From contig DDVW01000051.1 in assembly GCA_002345545.1 (NCBI GenBank), positions 20,005-84,004 on the forward strand: a stretch of DNA of 64,000 nt, given 5' to 3'. Under the pieces are notes generated by a model. It saw nothing but the letters and a program-made list of their open reading frames with translations, was not told the DNA's origin and made no database searches. The number at the start of each line of letters is the position of its first letter. Position 1 is the stretch's first letter. This document shows positions 39,318 to 46,906 of the stretch, one piece after another. The position numbers and the translations under genes are program-made. Source of the stretch: Stenotrophomonas sp. UBA2302. GTDB lineage: Bacteria > Pseudomonadota > Gammaproteobacteria > Xanthomonadales > Xanthomonadaceae.

Positions 39318-40001
39318 ATGTCCCATGTACGCCGCCAGCGCGGCTTCACCCTGATGGAAATGTCCATGGTGCTGGTGATCATCGCCGTCATTCTCGGCGC
39401 GGTTACCGTCGGCCGCGACGTCTACCGCAGTGCGGTGGCCGAGCGCATCAACAGTGACTTCATCCAGGGCTGGTTGCTCGCCTATGACCGTTATCTCGCA
39501 CAAAGCGGCACCGTACCCAATGACCCGGCCTACAGCGGCCTGATCGGCGGCTCCACGGGCGCGGCTCCCCTGTGCGGCGATGAGCTGCTCAACCAGATGC
39601 TGGCCCGCGGCGTCGCACTTCCCGCAGGGGCGTTCGAGGGCAGACAGGACACCTATGCCTACCAGGACCGCAACGGCCTGACACAACGGCTTCAAGTCTG
39701 TTTGATGGCTGTCAAGGACTGGGCCGAACCGGTCAGCACCACCTCGTATATCCCGCGCAGCCGCAATGTGATGCGGATAAGCAACCTGACCCCGGAGCTG
39801 GCCAACCAGCTGGATCAGCGTATCGATGGTGGCGTGGATGCACGCTTTGGCCGCGTACGCGAGGTCACCCGCCACAACACGACGTCGGTTTCACTCACGG
39901 CCGATGCCGGCAAGTGGAGCAGGAACGAACACCCTGAAAACGCGTCCCACCCCGAAGCACGGGTGGAGACCGTTACCGCTTACATCAAACTGGGCCAGTG
40001 A
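39318..40001 (+). CDS. Prepilin, probable major-type pilin 2
   Basis: A 227-residue prepilin with cleavage region RQRG-FTLMEMSMVLVIIAVILGA and Glu5. It shares with the first pilin of the operon the VGRDVYRSAV block after the helix, two Cys (PLCGDE and QVCLMA), ISNLTPELANQLDQRIDGG and a VTAYIKLGQ end. The head is shorter than that of its paralogue. The start at 39318 follows an AAGGAA ribosome site and discards 26 residues of upstream frame. It directly follows the platform gene and precedes three large prepilins, as mshA/mshB do in MSHA loci. Confidence 0.87.
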   Translation: MSHVRRQRGFTLMEMSMVLVIIAVILGAVTVGRDVYRSAVAERINSDFIQGWLLAYDRYLAQSGTVPNDPAYSGLIGGSTGAAPLCGDELLNQMLARGVALPAGAFEGRQDTYAYQDRNGLTQRLQVCLMAVKDWAEPVSTTSYIPRSRNVMRISNLTPELANQLDQRIDGGVDARFGRVREVTRHNTTSVSLTADAGKWSRNEHPENASHPEARVETVTAYIKLGQ

Positions 40002-40002
40002 G

Positions 40003-42609
40003 ATGAAACTTCCCCCCGCCAGCAAGCGCTGCCACCGGCCAGGAAGGCACCCGATCACCCTGCCGCGACAACGCGGTTTCGGCCTCATGCAGGCCATGCT
40101 GCTGACCCTGCTCGTCGGCGGCACGGTGGCGGCAACGACACTGGTCATCCACAGCAAGAAGTCCGTCCGCCAGGTACTCACCCAGCAAGAGCAGCTGCGC
40201 TGGGCCGACGAGGCCCTCGCGGCCTACGCCGCCGCGCACGCGCGCCTGCCCTGCCCTGCATCACGCTGGGACGAGGATCCCGCCTCCGTGATCGAGGACT
40301 GCACCGGCGGCGCAACCGGCGCCACCCGCAGCGTCGGCTACCTGCCGTTGGCGCTGTTGCCGGGCGCCCGCGAGATGGATCTTGGCCAAGGCCCCATCCG
40401 CTATTCGGTGGCCACGGGTACCACGACCCATGGAACCACCGCACGGCCGCTGTCCCTGCTCGAAGACCTGTATCTGCCGCGCGACCCGCTGGGTGAGCCG
40501 GTCGAAGACTATGTCGATGCGGATGATGAAAGCACACAGATCCGCAACGGTCTGGATTTCTGTGCCTCGCTGCATGCCAATACCCATCCGCTGGCATCGC
40601 TTTCCAGCCACCGCAGCAAAACCCGCACCGGTGTCGGCTTCAACTATGCCTACGGTCTGGTCGCTGCCGGCCCCACCGTGGGTGACGGCGACAGGTTTGA
40701 TACCGGGCTCGCGACCGAGCTGCTGTCAGCGGATCATTCCGCCTTGGACTACGACGACAGGACGCTCGTCCGTTCATTCGACTCGCTGGCGCAGGCGGCC
40801 GGATGCCGCCAGTACGCAGGCCCGACCCCGGACGTGGAGCCGGCCAGCGTGTCGCTGCTGGCCATGGACATGCTCGCCGCGTCGGTGGCCAACCACGTGA
40901 CCGTGGCCGACTTCCAGGAAAACAATGCCGGTAACGGCGAAGCGCAGGTCAACGATGCCGCCTTTGCCCAGTCTGTTGCCATTGCCGGCCTCGCCCTCAA
41001 CGCCGGCGGACTGGCCGACATCATCATCAGCACCACCTGGAACAGCATCGACGCGGTGCGATCGGTGATCACATGCATCGCCTCACTGGGTATCACATGC
41101 TTTGAAGTTCCCTTCAAAGCCGCCGGTGTGGTCGGCAGCGTCCTTGCCGTCAGCAGCAGCATTGTCGCCCTGGCGCTGAATTCCGCCTCGATGATTCCGG
41201 TCTCGATGGCGCTTGATGCAAACGTCAAAGCACGTGACCGCGCCGAGCAATCGGCCAAGCCGCCGGTCAAGTCGATCGAGGATGCCCTGGAGACCATCCG
41301 TGCGACCCTCTATGGCTCCAACCAGACGTATTGCAAAACCCGCTACGACGCGGCAACCAACGCCCCAATCATCAAGTACGAGGACGGCAAGCAGGTCGTG
41401 AACGAAAAGGGCGGTATTGTCTACGAGTGTGACGATGTCACCGAGTTTGTTCCGGGGATGGACAAGGACGTCGAGTCGGCCAGGGAGCAGGAAGACAAAC
41501 TTGTCGCAGCCTCCAATCTTTATCAGGTCAATAAACTGGACTGGTTCAACGACTCCCGGATCCTCTACCGCGTGGATCAGGATCGTTCCCACTCGCGCTA
41601 TTTCGACAGGGTCTGCCGCAATACCGGAAGTGGCAACCTGATAGCGGGTTGCTCCCGCTCCGCAGGCGAGAACGAAACCGGTGGCTATGCCTGGGTCAAC
41701 GTATTCAAGAGCGATCTGGCCAGGACTCATGCGATTGCCAAGCGCAACTTGGCCGAGGGCTGGGCGCGGGCATTCCTCGACGTGGAGGATGCCGAAAATA
41801 CAGCCGACCAGAAGCAGAAAGATCTGGATGGCTGGAAAGACCTGGTCAAACTGGCCGAGGGCGATGCCGCAGCCACCTGCCGTAAGGCCAACTCCAACGA
41901 TCCTGCCGGGCAGCAGATCTGTCGCAACTCGCTGGCCCAGGTGCAGTACATGCAAACCTGCACCTACCGCGACAAGGACAACAATCTGTATTCGGAACTG
42001 TCACCTCCCGGGGGGGGCGGCCCCAACATGGATGCGCAGTGCACACCGGTCAAGGAAATGGTGCTCGTTGAGGCGAAAGCAGTGCTTCGCACCACCAAAG
42101 ACAATCTGGGCAACGCGCAGCGCGCCTATGAAAACCAGGTTTCGCCTTACCTCACCTATCCAGCCGGATGGACCAGCAGCATGGTGAAGGCCGACGCGAG
42201 CGTGCCCAGCTTTGAATGGGTGGCTGACGGCCAGCCACACTATTTCCAGGTCGGCACGCAGGGCAGCAATGGCTACCACCTGGCGCAGGATGTGGGTAAG
42301 GAAGGCGGGAAGCCCTGCGGAAAATTCATCAATGGCAGCTTCCAGGTTGCCAGCCAGTGTTCACGATATCCCTACAGCCGCGCCTATCTCGACTGGATCC
42401 GTGCGGATGAGGCCGCTGACAAGGCGAAAGCCAGTCGCATCGAACTCGAGGCGCAGTTCGAGAAGCTGAAAAAGGAATATGAACAACTGCAGGCGGCTGC
42501 AGCGCCGGGCGGTGCCGCCGAGGAGACACTTGCCGTGGGTGCCGACGCCATCCTGCGGAAGGCCGACAGCCGTGGTGCGGTCGGCCCTGGCAACAAGGAC
42601 AGACAATGA
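40003..42609 (+). CDS. Giant prepilin-like protein lacking Glu5
   Basis: An 868-residue protein with a prepilin-like N-terminus: after a 25-residue basic leader comes RQRG-FGLMQAMLLTLLVGGTVAATTL, in which position 5 is Gln, not Glu. The motif LPCPASRWDEDP and then GYLPLALLPGAREMDLG resemble the heads of the other LPCP prepilins. An internal hydrophobic region lies at about residues 325-400, followed by a long charged, partly coiled-coil C-terminal half with many Cys. Loss of Glu5 and great size recall GspK or PilX/PilY-like tip subunits. Only 1 bp separates it from the upstream pilin stop. Function is unknown; a tip or effector-bearing subunit is inferred. Confidence 0.75.
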   Translation: MKLPPASKRCHRPGRHPITLPRQRGFGLMQAMLLTLLVGGTVAATTLVIHSKKSVRQVLTQQEQLRWADEALAAYAAAHARLPCPASRWDEDPASVIEDCTGGATGATRSVGYLPLALLPGAREMDLGQGPIRYSVATGTTTHGTTARPLSLLEDLYLPRDPLGEPVEDYVDADDESTQIRNGLDFCASLHANTHPLASLSSHRSKTRTGVGFNYAYGLVAAGPTVGDGDRFDTGLATELLSADHSALDYDDRTLVRSFDSLAQAAGCRQYAGPTPDVEPASVSLLAMDMLAASVANHVTVADFQENNAGNGEAQVNDAAFAQSVAIAGLALNAGGLADIIISTTWNSIDAVRSVITCIASLGITCFEVPFKAAGVVGSVLAVSSSIVALALNSASMIPVSMALDANVKARDRAEQSAKPPVKSIEDALETIRATLYGSNQTYCKTRYDAATNAPIIKYEDGKQVVNEKGGIVYECDDVTEFVPGMDKDVESAREQEDKLVAASNLYQVNKLDWFNDSRILYRVDQDRSHSRYFDRVCRNTGSGNLIAGCSRSAGENETGGYAWVNVFKSDLARTHAIAKRNLAEGWARAFLDVEDAENTADQKQKDLDGWKDLVKLAEGDAAATCRKANSNDPAGQQICRNSLAQVQYMQTCTYRDKDNNLYSELSPPGGGGPNMDAQCTPVKEMVLVEAKAVLRTTKDNLGNAQRAYENQVSPYLTYPAGWTSSMVKADASVPSFEWVADGQPHYFQVGTQGSNGYHLAQDVGKEGGKPCGKFINGSFQVASQCSRYPYSRAYLDWIRADEAADKAKASRIELEAQFEKLKKEYEQLQAAAAPGGAAEETLAVGADAILRKADSRGAVGPGNKDRQ

Positions 42610-43691
42610 AGCCCATGCACAGTTCCAGGCAACAGGGTTTCAGCCTCGTCGAGCTGGCCGTGGTGGTGGTCATCGTGGCCCTGATCTCGGTTGCCGCCAT
42701 TTCACTGGTACCCCTTGGCGGCCAGGCGCTGAAACAGGAACACGCCGCCACTACGATGGAACGGGCCAACCAGGCCCTGCTGGGCTACCTGCAGGCGAAT
42801 CTGGCATTGCCCTATGCCGATGCTGATGGCGATGGCAAGTCCGACCCGGGTGAAACGGCGGGCTGGCTGCCGATCAAGCAGCTGGGCCTGGAGGACCCTT
42901 TGCGGATTGCCTACCACGCACACCCGTCGTTGCTTGCCGCGCCCGGTGACGAGTTTTCGCCCTACCTCGGTGAAGCCACAACTCCCGGTGCTCCCTCGAT
43001 CAATGGCCTTGACCTCTGCCGCCACCTGTTCAACACCTCCCGGCTGGCGACACCGGTTGCTGCACTGGGCATGCCTTCAGCCTATGTCATCGCCCAACCG
43101 GTGGCCGGCAATGGCCTGGGCATCGGCACACTGGCAACCGCCCAGCCCCTGCCGGGAACGGCGGCCCCCAACTTCAGCACTTCCTATGCGGCAGGTATCG
43201 GCGAGTTGGCCGCGCAGCTGAACTGCAGTGATCGCCTCGGCCGGGCACAAGGCGCCGCCCAGTCCGCCTATGCGGCCATCACGGTGGCGGATCTGGCGGA
43301 GTTCAATTCCGCCTTCCGCGGTTTCGATGTCCGTACTTCCGAGGCCATGCTGACCGCCGCGGAGACCGGTCTTGCCGCTGCGGGAACATCACTGGCGTTT
43401 GCCATCTTCGACGAGACCATTGCTGTCTTCCTCACCTTCGCCGGCTGGCCTCCCAGCCCGCTCGGCGCCGTAGTGGGTGTTGGCGAACACGCAGTGGCGT
43501 CGGCTTCAATCATCTATGCCATTCGGCAAATCAAGCTCTCCGAGGATGACGTCGCCGGCGCAGAGGAAGCGCTGGCCGATGCCGAGGCCGCGCGCGATCG
43601 CGCCAAACAGCAACATCAGACAGCCATTGCGGTACGTGATCAGGCGATCGCCGAGGCGCACCGGCTGGACGCACTGGGGATTTCCAGATGA
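42606..43691 (+). CDS. Large prepilin-like protein (361 aa)
   Basis: A 361-residue prepilin-like protein: RQQG-FSLVELAVVVVIVALISVAA, Glu5 present. The head has LALPYADADGDGKSDPGETA, a variant of the LPCPAxDxDGxGD motif without Cys and resembling a calcium-binding loop, then GWLPIKQLGLEDPLRIAY. A second hydrophobic region spans about residues 255-305, and the C-terminus is a charged helix (EDDVAGAEEALADAEAARDR). That C-terminal arrangement is unusual for a pilin. It overlaps its neighbours by ATGA at both ends. Confidence 0.78.
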   Translation: MKPMHSSRQQGFSLVELAVVVVIVALISVAAISLVPLGGQALKQEHAATTMERANQALLGYLQANLALPYADADGDGKSDPGETAGWLPIKQLGLEDPLRIAYHAHPSLLAAPGDEFSPYLGEATTPGAPSINGLDLCRHLFNTSRLATPVAALGMPSAYVIAQPVAGNGLGIGTLATAQPLPGTAAPNFSTSYAAGIGELAAQLNCSDRLGRAQGAAQSAYAAITVADLAEFNSAFRGFDVRTSEAMLTAAETGLAAAGTSLAFAIFDETIAVFLTFAGWPPSPLGAVVGVGEHAVASASIIYAIRQIKLSEDDVAGAEEALADAEAARDRAKQQHQTAIAVRDQAIAEAHRLDALGISR

Positions 43692-44989
43692 AAAGACAGG
43701 GTAGGGACAACCCTCGCCACCAGCGTGGCCTGACGCTGATCGAGCTGACGCTGACCATCGTGGTCCTGGGCATCATCGGCGTGCTTGTCGCACGCTGGAT
43801 AATGACCAGCAACGAGCAACGGCGCGACAGCCAGCAGAGAAGCCTGCTGCAACGTACCGATGATGCGCTGACTTCCTATATCTCCGTGCACCACCGCCTG
43901 CCTTGTCCGGCGCTGGACGCCGACGGTATCGGCGACTGTTCGCTCAGCGACGGCAATTTCCCCTATCGCGACGTAGGCCTGCCCGACAGGAGGGCCTCGG
44001 CAATCCGCTACGCGGTCTATCGCAACGCCGATGCGGCCTCTTCCGATGTGGATATGCCCATCATCAACCTTGATCTTGCCGAGAAGCTTGACCGGGCACC
44101 GCGCCTGGAGATGATGGGCGGCGGCATCATTGCCATGGTCAGGCGCCCGGACACCTGTTTTGAGCACCCGGAAATGTGTGAGCGTGCACCGGACCTGGGG
44201 ATCAACGGTCTTGATTTCTGCTACGCGCTCCGTTCTGCGATGAACATTCCGCCCTCCAGCCAGCACTTGCACGTCGAACACAAAGCCATAACCGGTGCCC
44301 GCATTGCCAACGTCGCCTATGCCCTGAGCGCCGGCAATCCGGATGCAAAAATCGAACCGCTGAAATTTCCTTCTCCGCGTGCCGGCAACAGCGCGGAGAA
44401 CCTGGAAACAACACGCGCTGTCGGTTTCGAGCAGCTCTGGTCGCGTCTGCGCTGTGCGGAGGCCTCCGCCTCCGCGCTCCACGCCCATGCCAATGCAGCC
44501 GCCGCAGCGGACATCAATGTGCCCGCCATGAACGACTATGCCGAGCAGCTGTCGATCATGGTCGAGTTGGCCGAAGCCGGCGATCTGAGCGCCGACGCCG
44601 ACATGACCCTTGCAGTTGCGCAGATATTCAGCGCCACCTCCGGCCTCTACGACACCGCCTCGGAAGCGGCAAATACGATGGGCGGGTTTTCCTGGCGCAT
44701 CGCCATCGCCGGTGCCGGCCTGGGCAGCGCACTGGGAGCAACGGTCGCCGCTGCCACGATGAAGGGCCTGTCTGTGACCAACGTCAACAAGGCGAAGAGC
44801 GCGGAAAAAGCATTCTCCAAGGGAGAAGCGGGTACCGACGGACTCCCGTACCCGCTGAAATCCAAAGCGGTGGAACTGGTACAAAGCAGCGCGGTCTCGT
44901 CGATCAAGGCCAACATGCTAGGCCTGGCACCCGGCGCCCAGGAGCGCAAAGAGGTGGATGCGTTCGGCAGGAAACCGGCCAGCCCCTGA
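43688..44989 (+). CDS. Large prepilin-like protein (433 aa) with LPCP motif
   Basis: A 433-residue prepilin-like protein, last gene of the operon. The cleavage region is HQRG-LTLIELTLTIVVLGIIGVLV with Glu5 and Leu at position 1 instead of Phe. The head carries ISVHHRLPCPALDADGIGDC and GLPDRRASAIRYAVYRN. A second hydrophobic, Gly/Ala-rich segment (FSWRIAIAGAGLGSALGATV) occurs at about residues 334-355, with a lysine-rich region after it. It is built like the 361-residue and 868-residue neighbours. Role unknown; a minor or tip subunit complex is inferred. Confidence 0.78.
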   Translation: MKRQGRDNPRHQRGLTLIELTLTIVVLGIIGVLVARWIMTSNEQRRDSQQRSLLQRTDDALTSYISVHHRLPCPALDADGIGDCSLSDGNFPYRDVGLPDRRASAIRYAVYRNADAASSDVDMPIINLDLAEKLDRAPRLEMMGGGIIAMVRRPDTCFEHPEMCERAPDLGINGLDFCYALRSAMNIPPSSQHLHVEHKAITGARIANVAYALSAGNPDAKIEPLKFPSPRAGNSAENLETTRAVGFEQLWSRLRCAEASASALHAHANAAAAADINVPAMNDYAEQLSIMVELAEAGDLSADADMTLAVAQIFSATSGLYDTASEAANTMGGFSWRIAIAGAGLGSALGATVAAATMKGLSVTNVNKAKSAEKAFSKGEAGTDGLPYPLKSKAVELVQSSAVSSIKANMLGLAPGAQERKEVDAFGRKPASP

Positions 44990-45399
44990 GCCTTGAGTCG
45001 TCTTGAACGCGTCCTTACTGCTGCGTACGGCCCGATCCCCGGGCCGGCCGGCCAGGCGGGTGGCGACCCCTCCGGCTCGTCCGTCCCGGCCATCAACCGG
45101 AAAGCAGAACCGGTCATGCAATGGATTCATGAGCGGGGCATAGAAGTTCAATGCAGCCAGCCGGCAACCGCGCAACCGGCCCGGCCCGCTGTGTTAGGTC
45201 TGGCTGTAACCCGGCCGGCGTCATTTGATCGGCCTTCGGTCAAGCCCGAGGGGGGCCTCCAGACAATTAGCTTTTGAAGGCACCGGATCTGTTCATGGCA
45301 CAACACACGGAATGCTGGGAGCAGGATCCGGAGGTACCCATCGCGCGTACTCTTCTCCTGCCACACCGATGCTCACCCGGCCCAGCGTTGTACCGCGCT
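44990..45399. other. gene-free convergent region after the pilus operon
   Basis: This 410-bp stretch lies between the convergent ends of the pilus operon and the BTAD regulator gene. I see no convincing coding frame or RNA gene. A partial stem (GGCC-TTCGG with CCGA-GGGGGGCC, about 45230-45257) could end transcription, but it has no clear T-tract. Confidence 0.6.
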
Positions 45400-46260
45400 T
45401 CAGAGAAGCGCTTCCTCCAGCCCCGTCTTCCTCAACGTGGCTGCTGGAATCCAGCTCGCCAAACTGCTCGAGACGGGAGAAGCGTCAAGCCTGCAGATCC
45501 TTTCCAGCAGTTGCCGGGTTTCAGCCGCCGGCTCCACTCCCAGCTCGGCGTGCAGTGTTTTTTCGATGCGCCGGTATGCCGCAACTGCCGCACCCCGCCT
45601 GCCACTGCCGGCGTGGATCAACATCATCCGCCTCGCATTGGCTTCGTTCCAGGGATCGTGCTGGCCCAGTGAATGCGCGATCTTCGCCGCCCGCTCCCAC
45701 TGCCGGCTTGCCAGCAGTTCATCACAGCACTTCTCGGCGGCAGCGACCAGCCGCTCGCCCAGTTCCTGCCGGATGATTTCCAGCCAGCTACGGAAGCCGA
45801 TTCCGGCGATGTCCTCCAGACCTTCCATGAAAACCCGCTGCTCGGTCAGCAGGTGCAGCGATCGGCACGGTGCCACCTGCAGCAGGTCGATATCAAACAA
45901 CGGCTGCTCGCCACGGATCAGGCCCACGGCGGTACGCTCGATGCGCAGGACTTCCTCCCCCAGCACCGGCTTGCAGAACCGGTTGAGGTTGCTCAGCACC
46001 TGGCGCAGGTTGGTCAGCGCACTGGTTTCATCCAGGCTGGGCCAGAACAGCTCGGCCAATGACGCCCGCGAATGCATGCGGTTGGATTCCACCGCCAGAT
46101 AGCCCAGCAGCGCCCAGCCCTTGCGATAGATGATCGGCGCCGGCAAACCCTGCCCGGAGCCCATCAACCGCACCAGGCACGGCGGCTCCGCCCCGGTTTC
46201 CGCGTCCCTGCCCTGGGCGCGTGATCCGCGTGTCTTGACGTGCTGAAAATGTACTTCCAT
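45400..46260 (-). CDS. BTAD-domain (SARP/DnrI-type) transcriptional regulator
   Basis: A 286-residue regulator. The N-terminal region contains a winged-helix-type DNA-binding part (KGWALLGYLAVESNRMHSRA, then LAELFWPSLDETSALTNLRQ). The C-terminal half is a bacterial transcriptional activation domain with TPR-like helices: HDPWNEANARRMMLIHAGSG and AYRRIEKTLHAELGVEPAAE are the classic BTAD sequences. There is no ATPase or sensor domain. It lies convergent to the pilus operon, and the operon's upstream region has heptamer direct repeats of the kind SARPs bind, so it is a good candidate regulator of the pilus. Confidence 0.88.
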   Translation of the reverse strand: MEVHFQHVKTRGSRAQGRDAETGAEPPCLVRLMGSGQGLPAPIIYRKGWALLGYLAVESNRMHSRASLAELFWPSLDETSALTNLRQVLSNLNRFCKPVLGEEVLRIERTAVGLIRGEQPLFDIDLLQVAPCRSLHLLTEQRVFMEGLEDIAGIGFRSWLEIIRQELGERLVAAAEKCCDELLASRQWERAAKIAHSLGQHDPWNEANARRMMLIHAGSGRRGAAVAAYRRIEKTLHAELGVEPAAETRQLLERICRLDASPVSSSLASWIPAATLRKTGLEEALL

Positions 46261-46484
46261 GGAATCCCCCGATTCGCGCCGGAATTCGGCCTCTACCTGT
46301 TAAACCGGCAAAAGCGGAAGAATCCGATCATCGTCTTCACATATTCCTGATGGCAGCCGCCGTCTGGCCCGTATTTCGCGCAACGGGGCGGCCCCCGCCG
46401 GAGGAGCGCAGCCTGTTTCAACAGAAACCAAGCTTCTGTGGCGGGGCTTGCCGGCGTTTCATCGGGAAATCGCACTTGCAGGTG
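46261..46484. promoter_or_regulatory. divergent upstream region, BTAD gene and ilv operon
   Basis: The stretch holds no recognisable gene. It must contain the promoter of the leftward BTAD gene and any upstream sites of the rightward ilv promoter. The palindromic GAATTCCGGCGCGAATC-type sequence next to the BTAD start and a GC-rich inverted run near 46380-46405 are visible but not assignable. Confidence 0.45.
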
Positions 46485-46514
46485 TTGACAGGCCCGCTGC
46501 CCGGGTGGTTATCT
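46485..46514 (+). promoter_or_regulatory. ilv operon promoter
   Basis: A consensus -35 TTGACA (46485-46490) is followed after 18 bp by TTATCT (46509-46514) as -10. The predicted start of transcription, about 46520-46523, coincides with the AUG of the leader peptide at 46522, so the leader may be translated from a leaderless mRNA. Confidence 0.6.
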
Positions 46515-46521
46515 CGACCCC

Positions 46522-46641
46522 ATGCTGCAACGCCACACCACCGCCCGACACCTGCACGCCAACCCGGCCAGCGCCGTGGCGTCGCTCCTTGTGCTCGTAC
46601 TTATTACCGGACCAACAAGTGCGGGGCGAGCTGGCGCGTAG
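46522..46641 (+). CDS. ilv operon leader peptide (attenuation)
   Basis: A 39-codon open frame, too short for usual gene finders. Residues 22-28 are Leu-Leu-Val-Leu-Val-Leu-Ile, encoded by CTC CTT GTG CTC GTA CTT ATT. Four of these (CTT twice, GTA, ATT) are rare in this GC-rich genome. The C-terminus SAGRAGA resembles the GRGKA end of the E. coli ilvL peptide. It precedes a rho-independent terminator and the ilvC gene, exactly as expected for translational attenuation: ribosome stalling for lack of charged Leu, Val or Ile tRNA would favour the antiterminator. No ribosome site precedes the ATG. Confidence 0.8.
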   Translation: MLQRHTTARHLHANPASAVASLLVLVLITGPTSAGRAGA

Positions 46642-46669
46642 AAGAAAAATTGCCAGATTTCGACTAAAG

Positions 46670-46701
46670 ACCCCGCGCCGCCCCCGGTGCGGGGTTTTTC
46701 G
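46670..46701 (+). terminator. attenuator terminator before ilvC
   Basis: A 10-bp stem ACCCCGCGCC / GGTGCGGGGT with loop GCCCCC is followed by TTTTCGTTT. The 5' arm can pair instead with GTGCGGGG at 46619-46626 inside the leader gene (8 bp including one G-U), giving an antiterminator. That choice is the core of amino-acid attenuation. Confidence 0.85.
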
Positions 46702-46728
46702 TTTCCCGCTTCTATTTCACCTGAAACC

Positions 46729-46842
46729 ATGTCCACCACCGCAGACAGCCTGAAATTCCACCGCATCGGCGACGCCCCCCGCACCGCCGGCACGTCCGCA
46801 TCGTCTGCCGCCCCGCCCGCCTCCGTCATCAGTTCGCGCTGA
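46729..46842 (+). CDS. possible 37-aa small ORF before ilvC
   Basis: An ATG-initiated frame of 37 codons lies between the attenuator and ilvC. It encodes a Ser/Ala/Thr-rich peptide ([19 protein letters not shown] at its start). No ribosome site is obvious and no family is recognised, so it may be chance. It is recorded because relatives could be checked for conservation. Confidence 0.25.
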   Translation: MSTTADSLKFHRIGDAPRTAGTSASSAAPPASVISSR

Positions 46843-46906
46843 CACGCAGACCACCTGTCCGTCCCCTTTCCCACCTCTACTCTTCACCGCAAGGAATCCA
46901 AGCACC

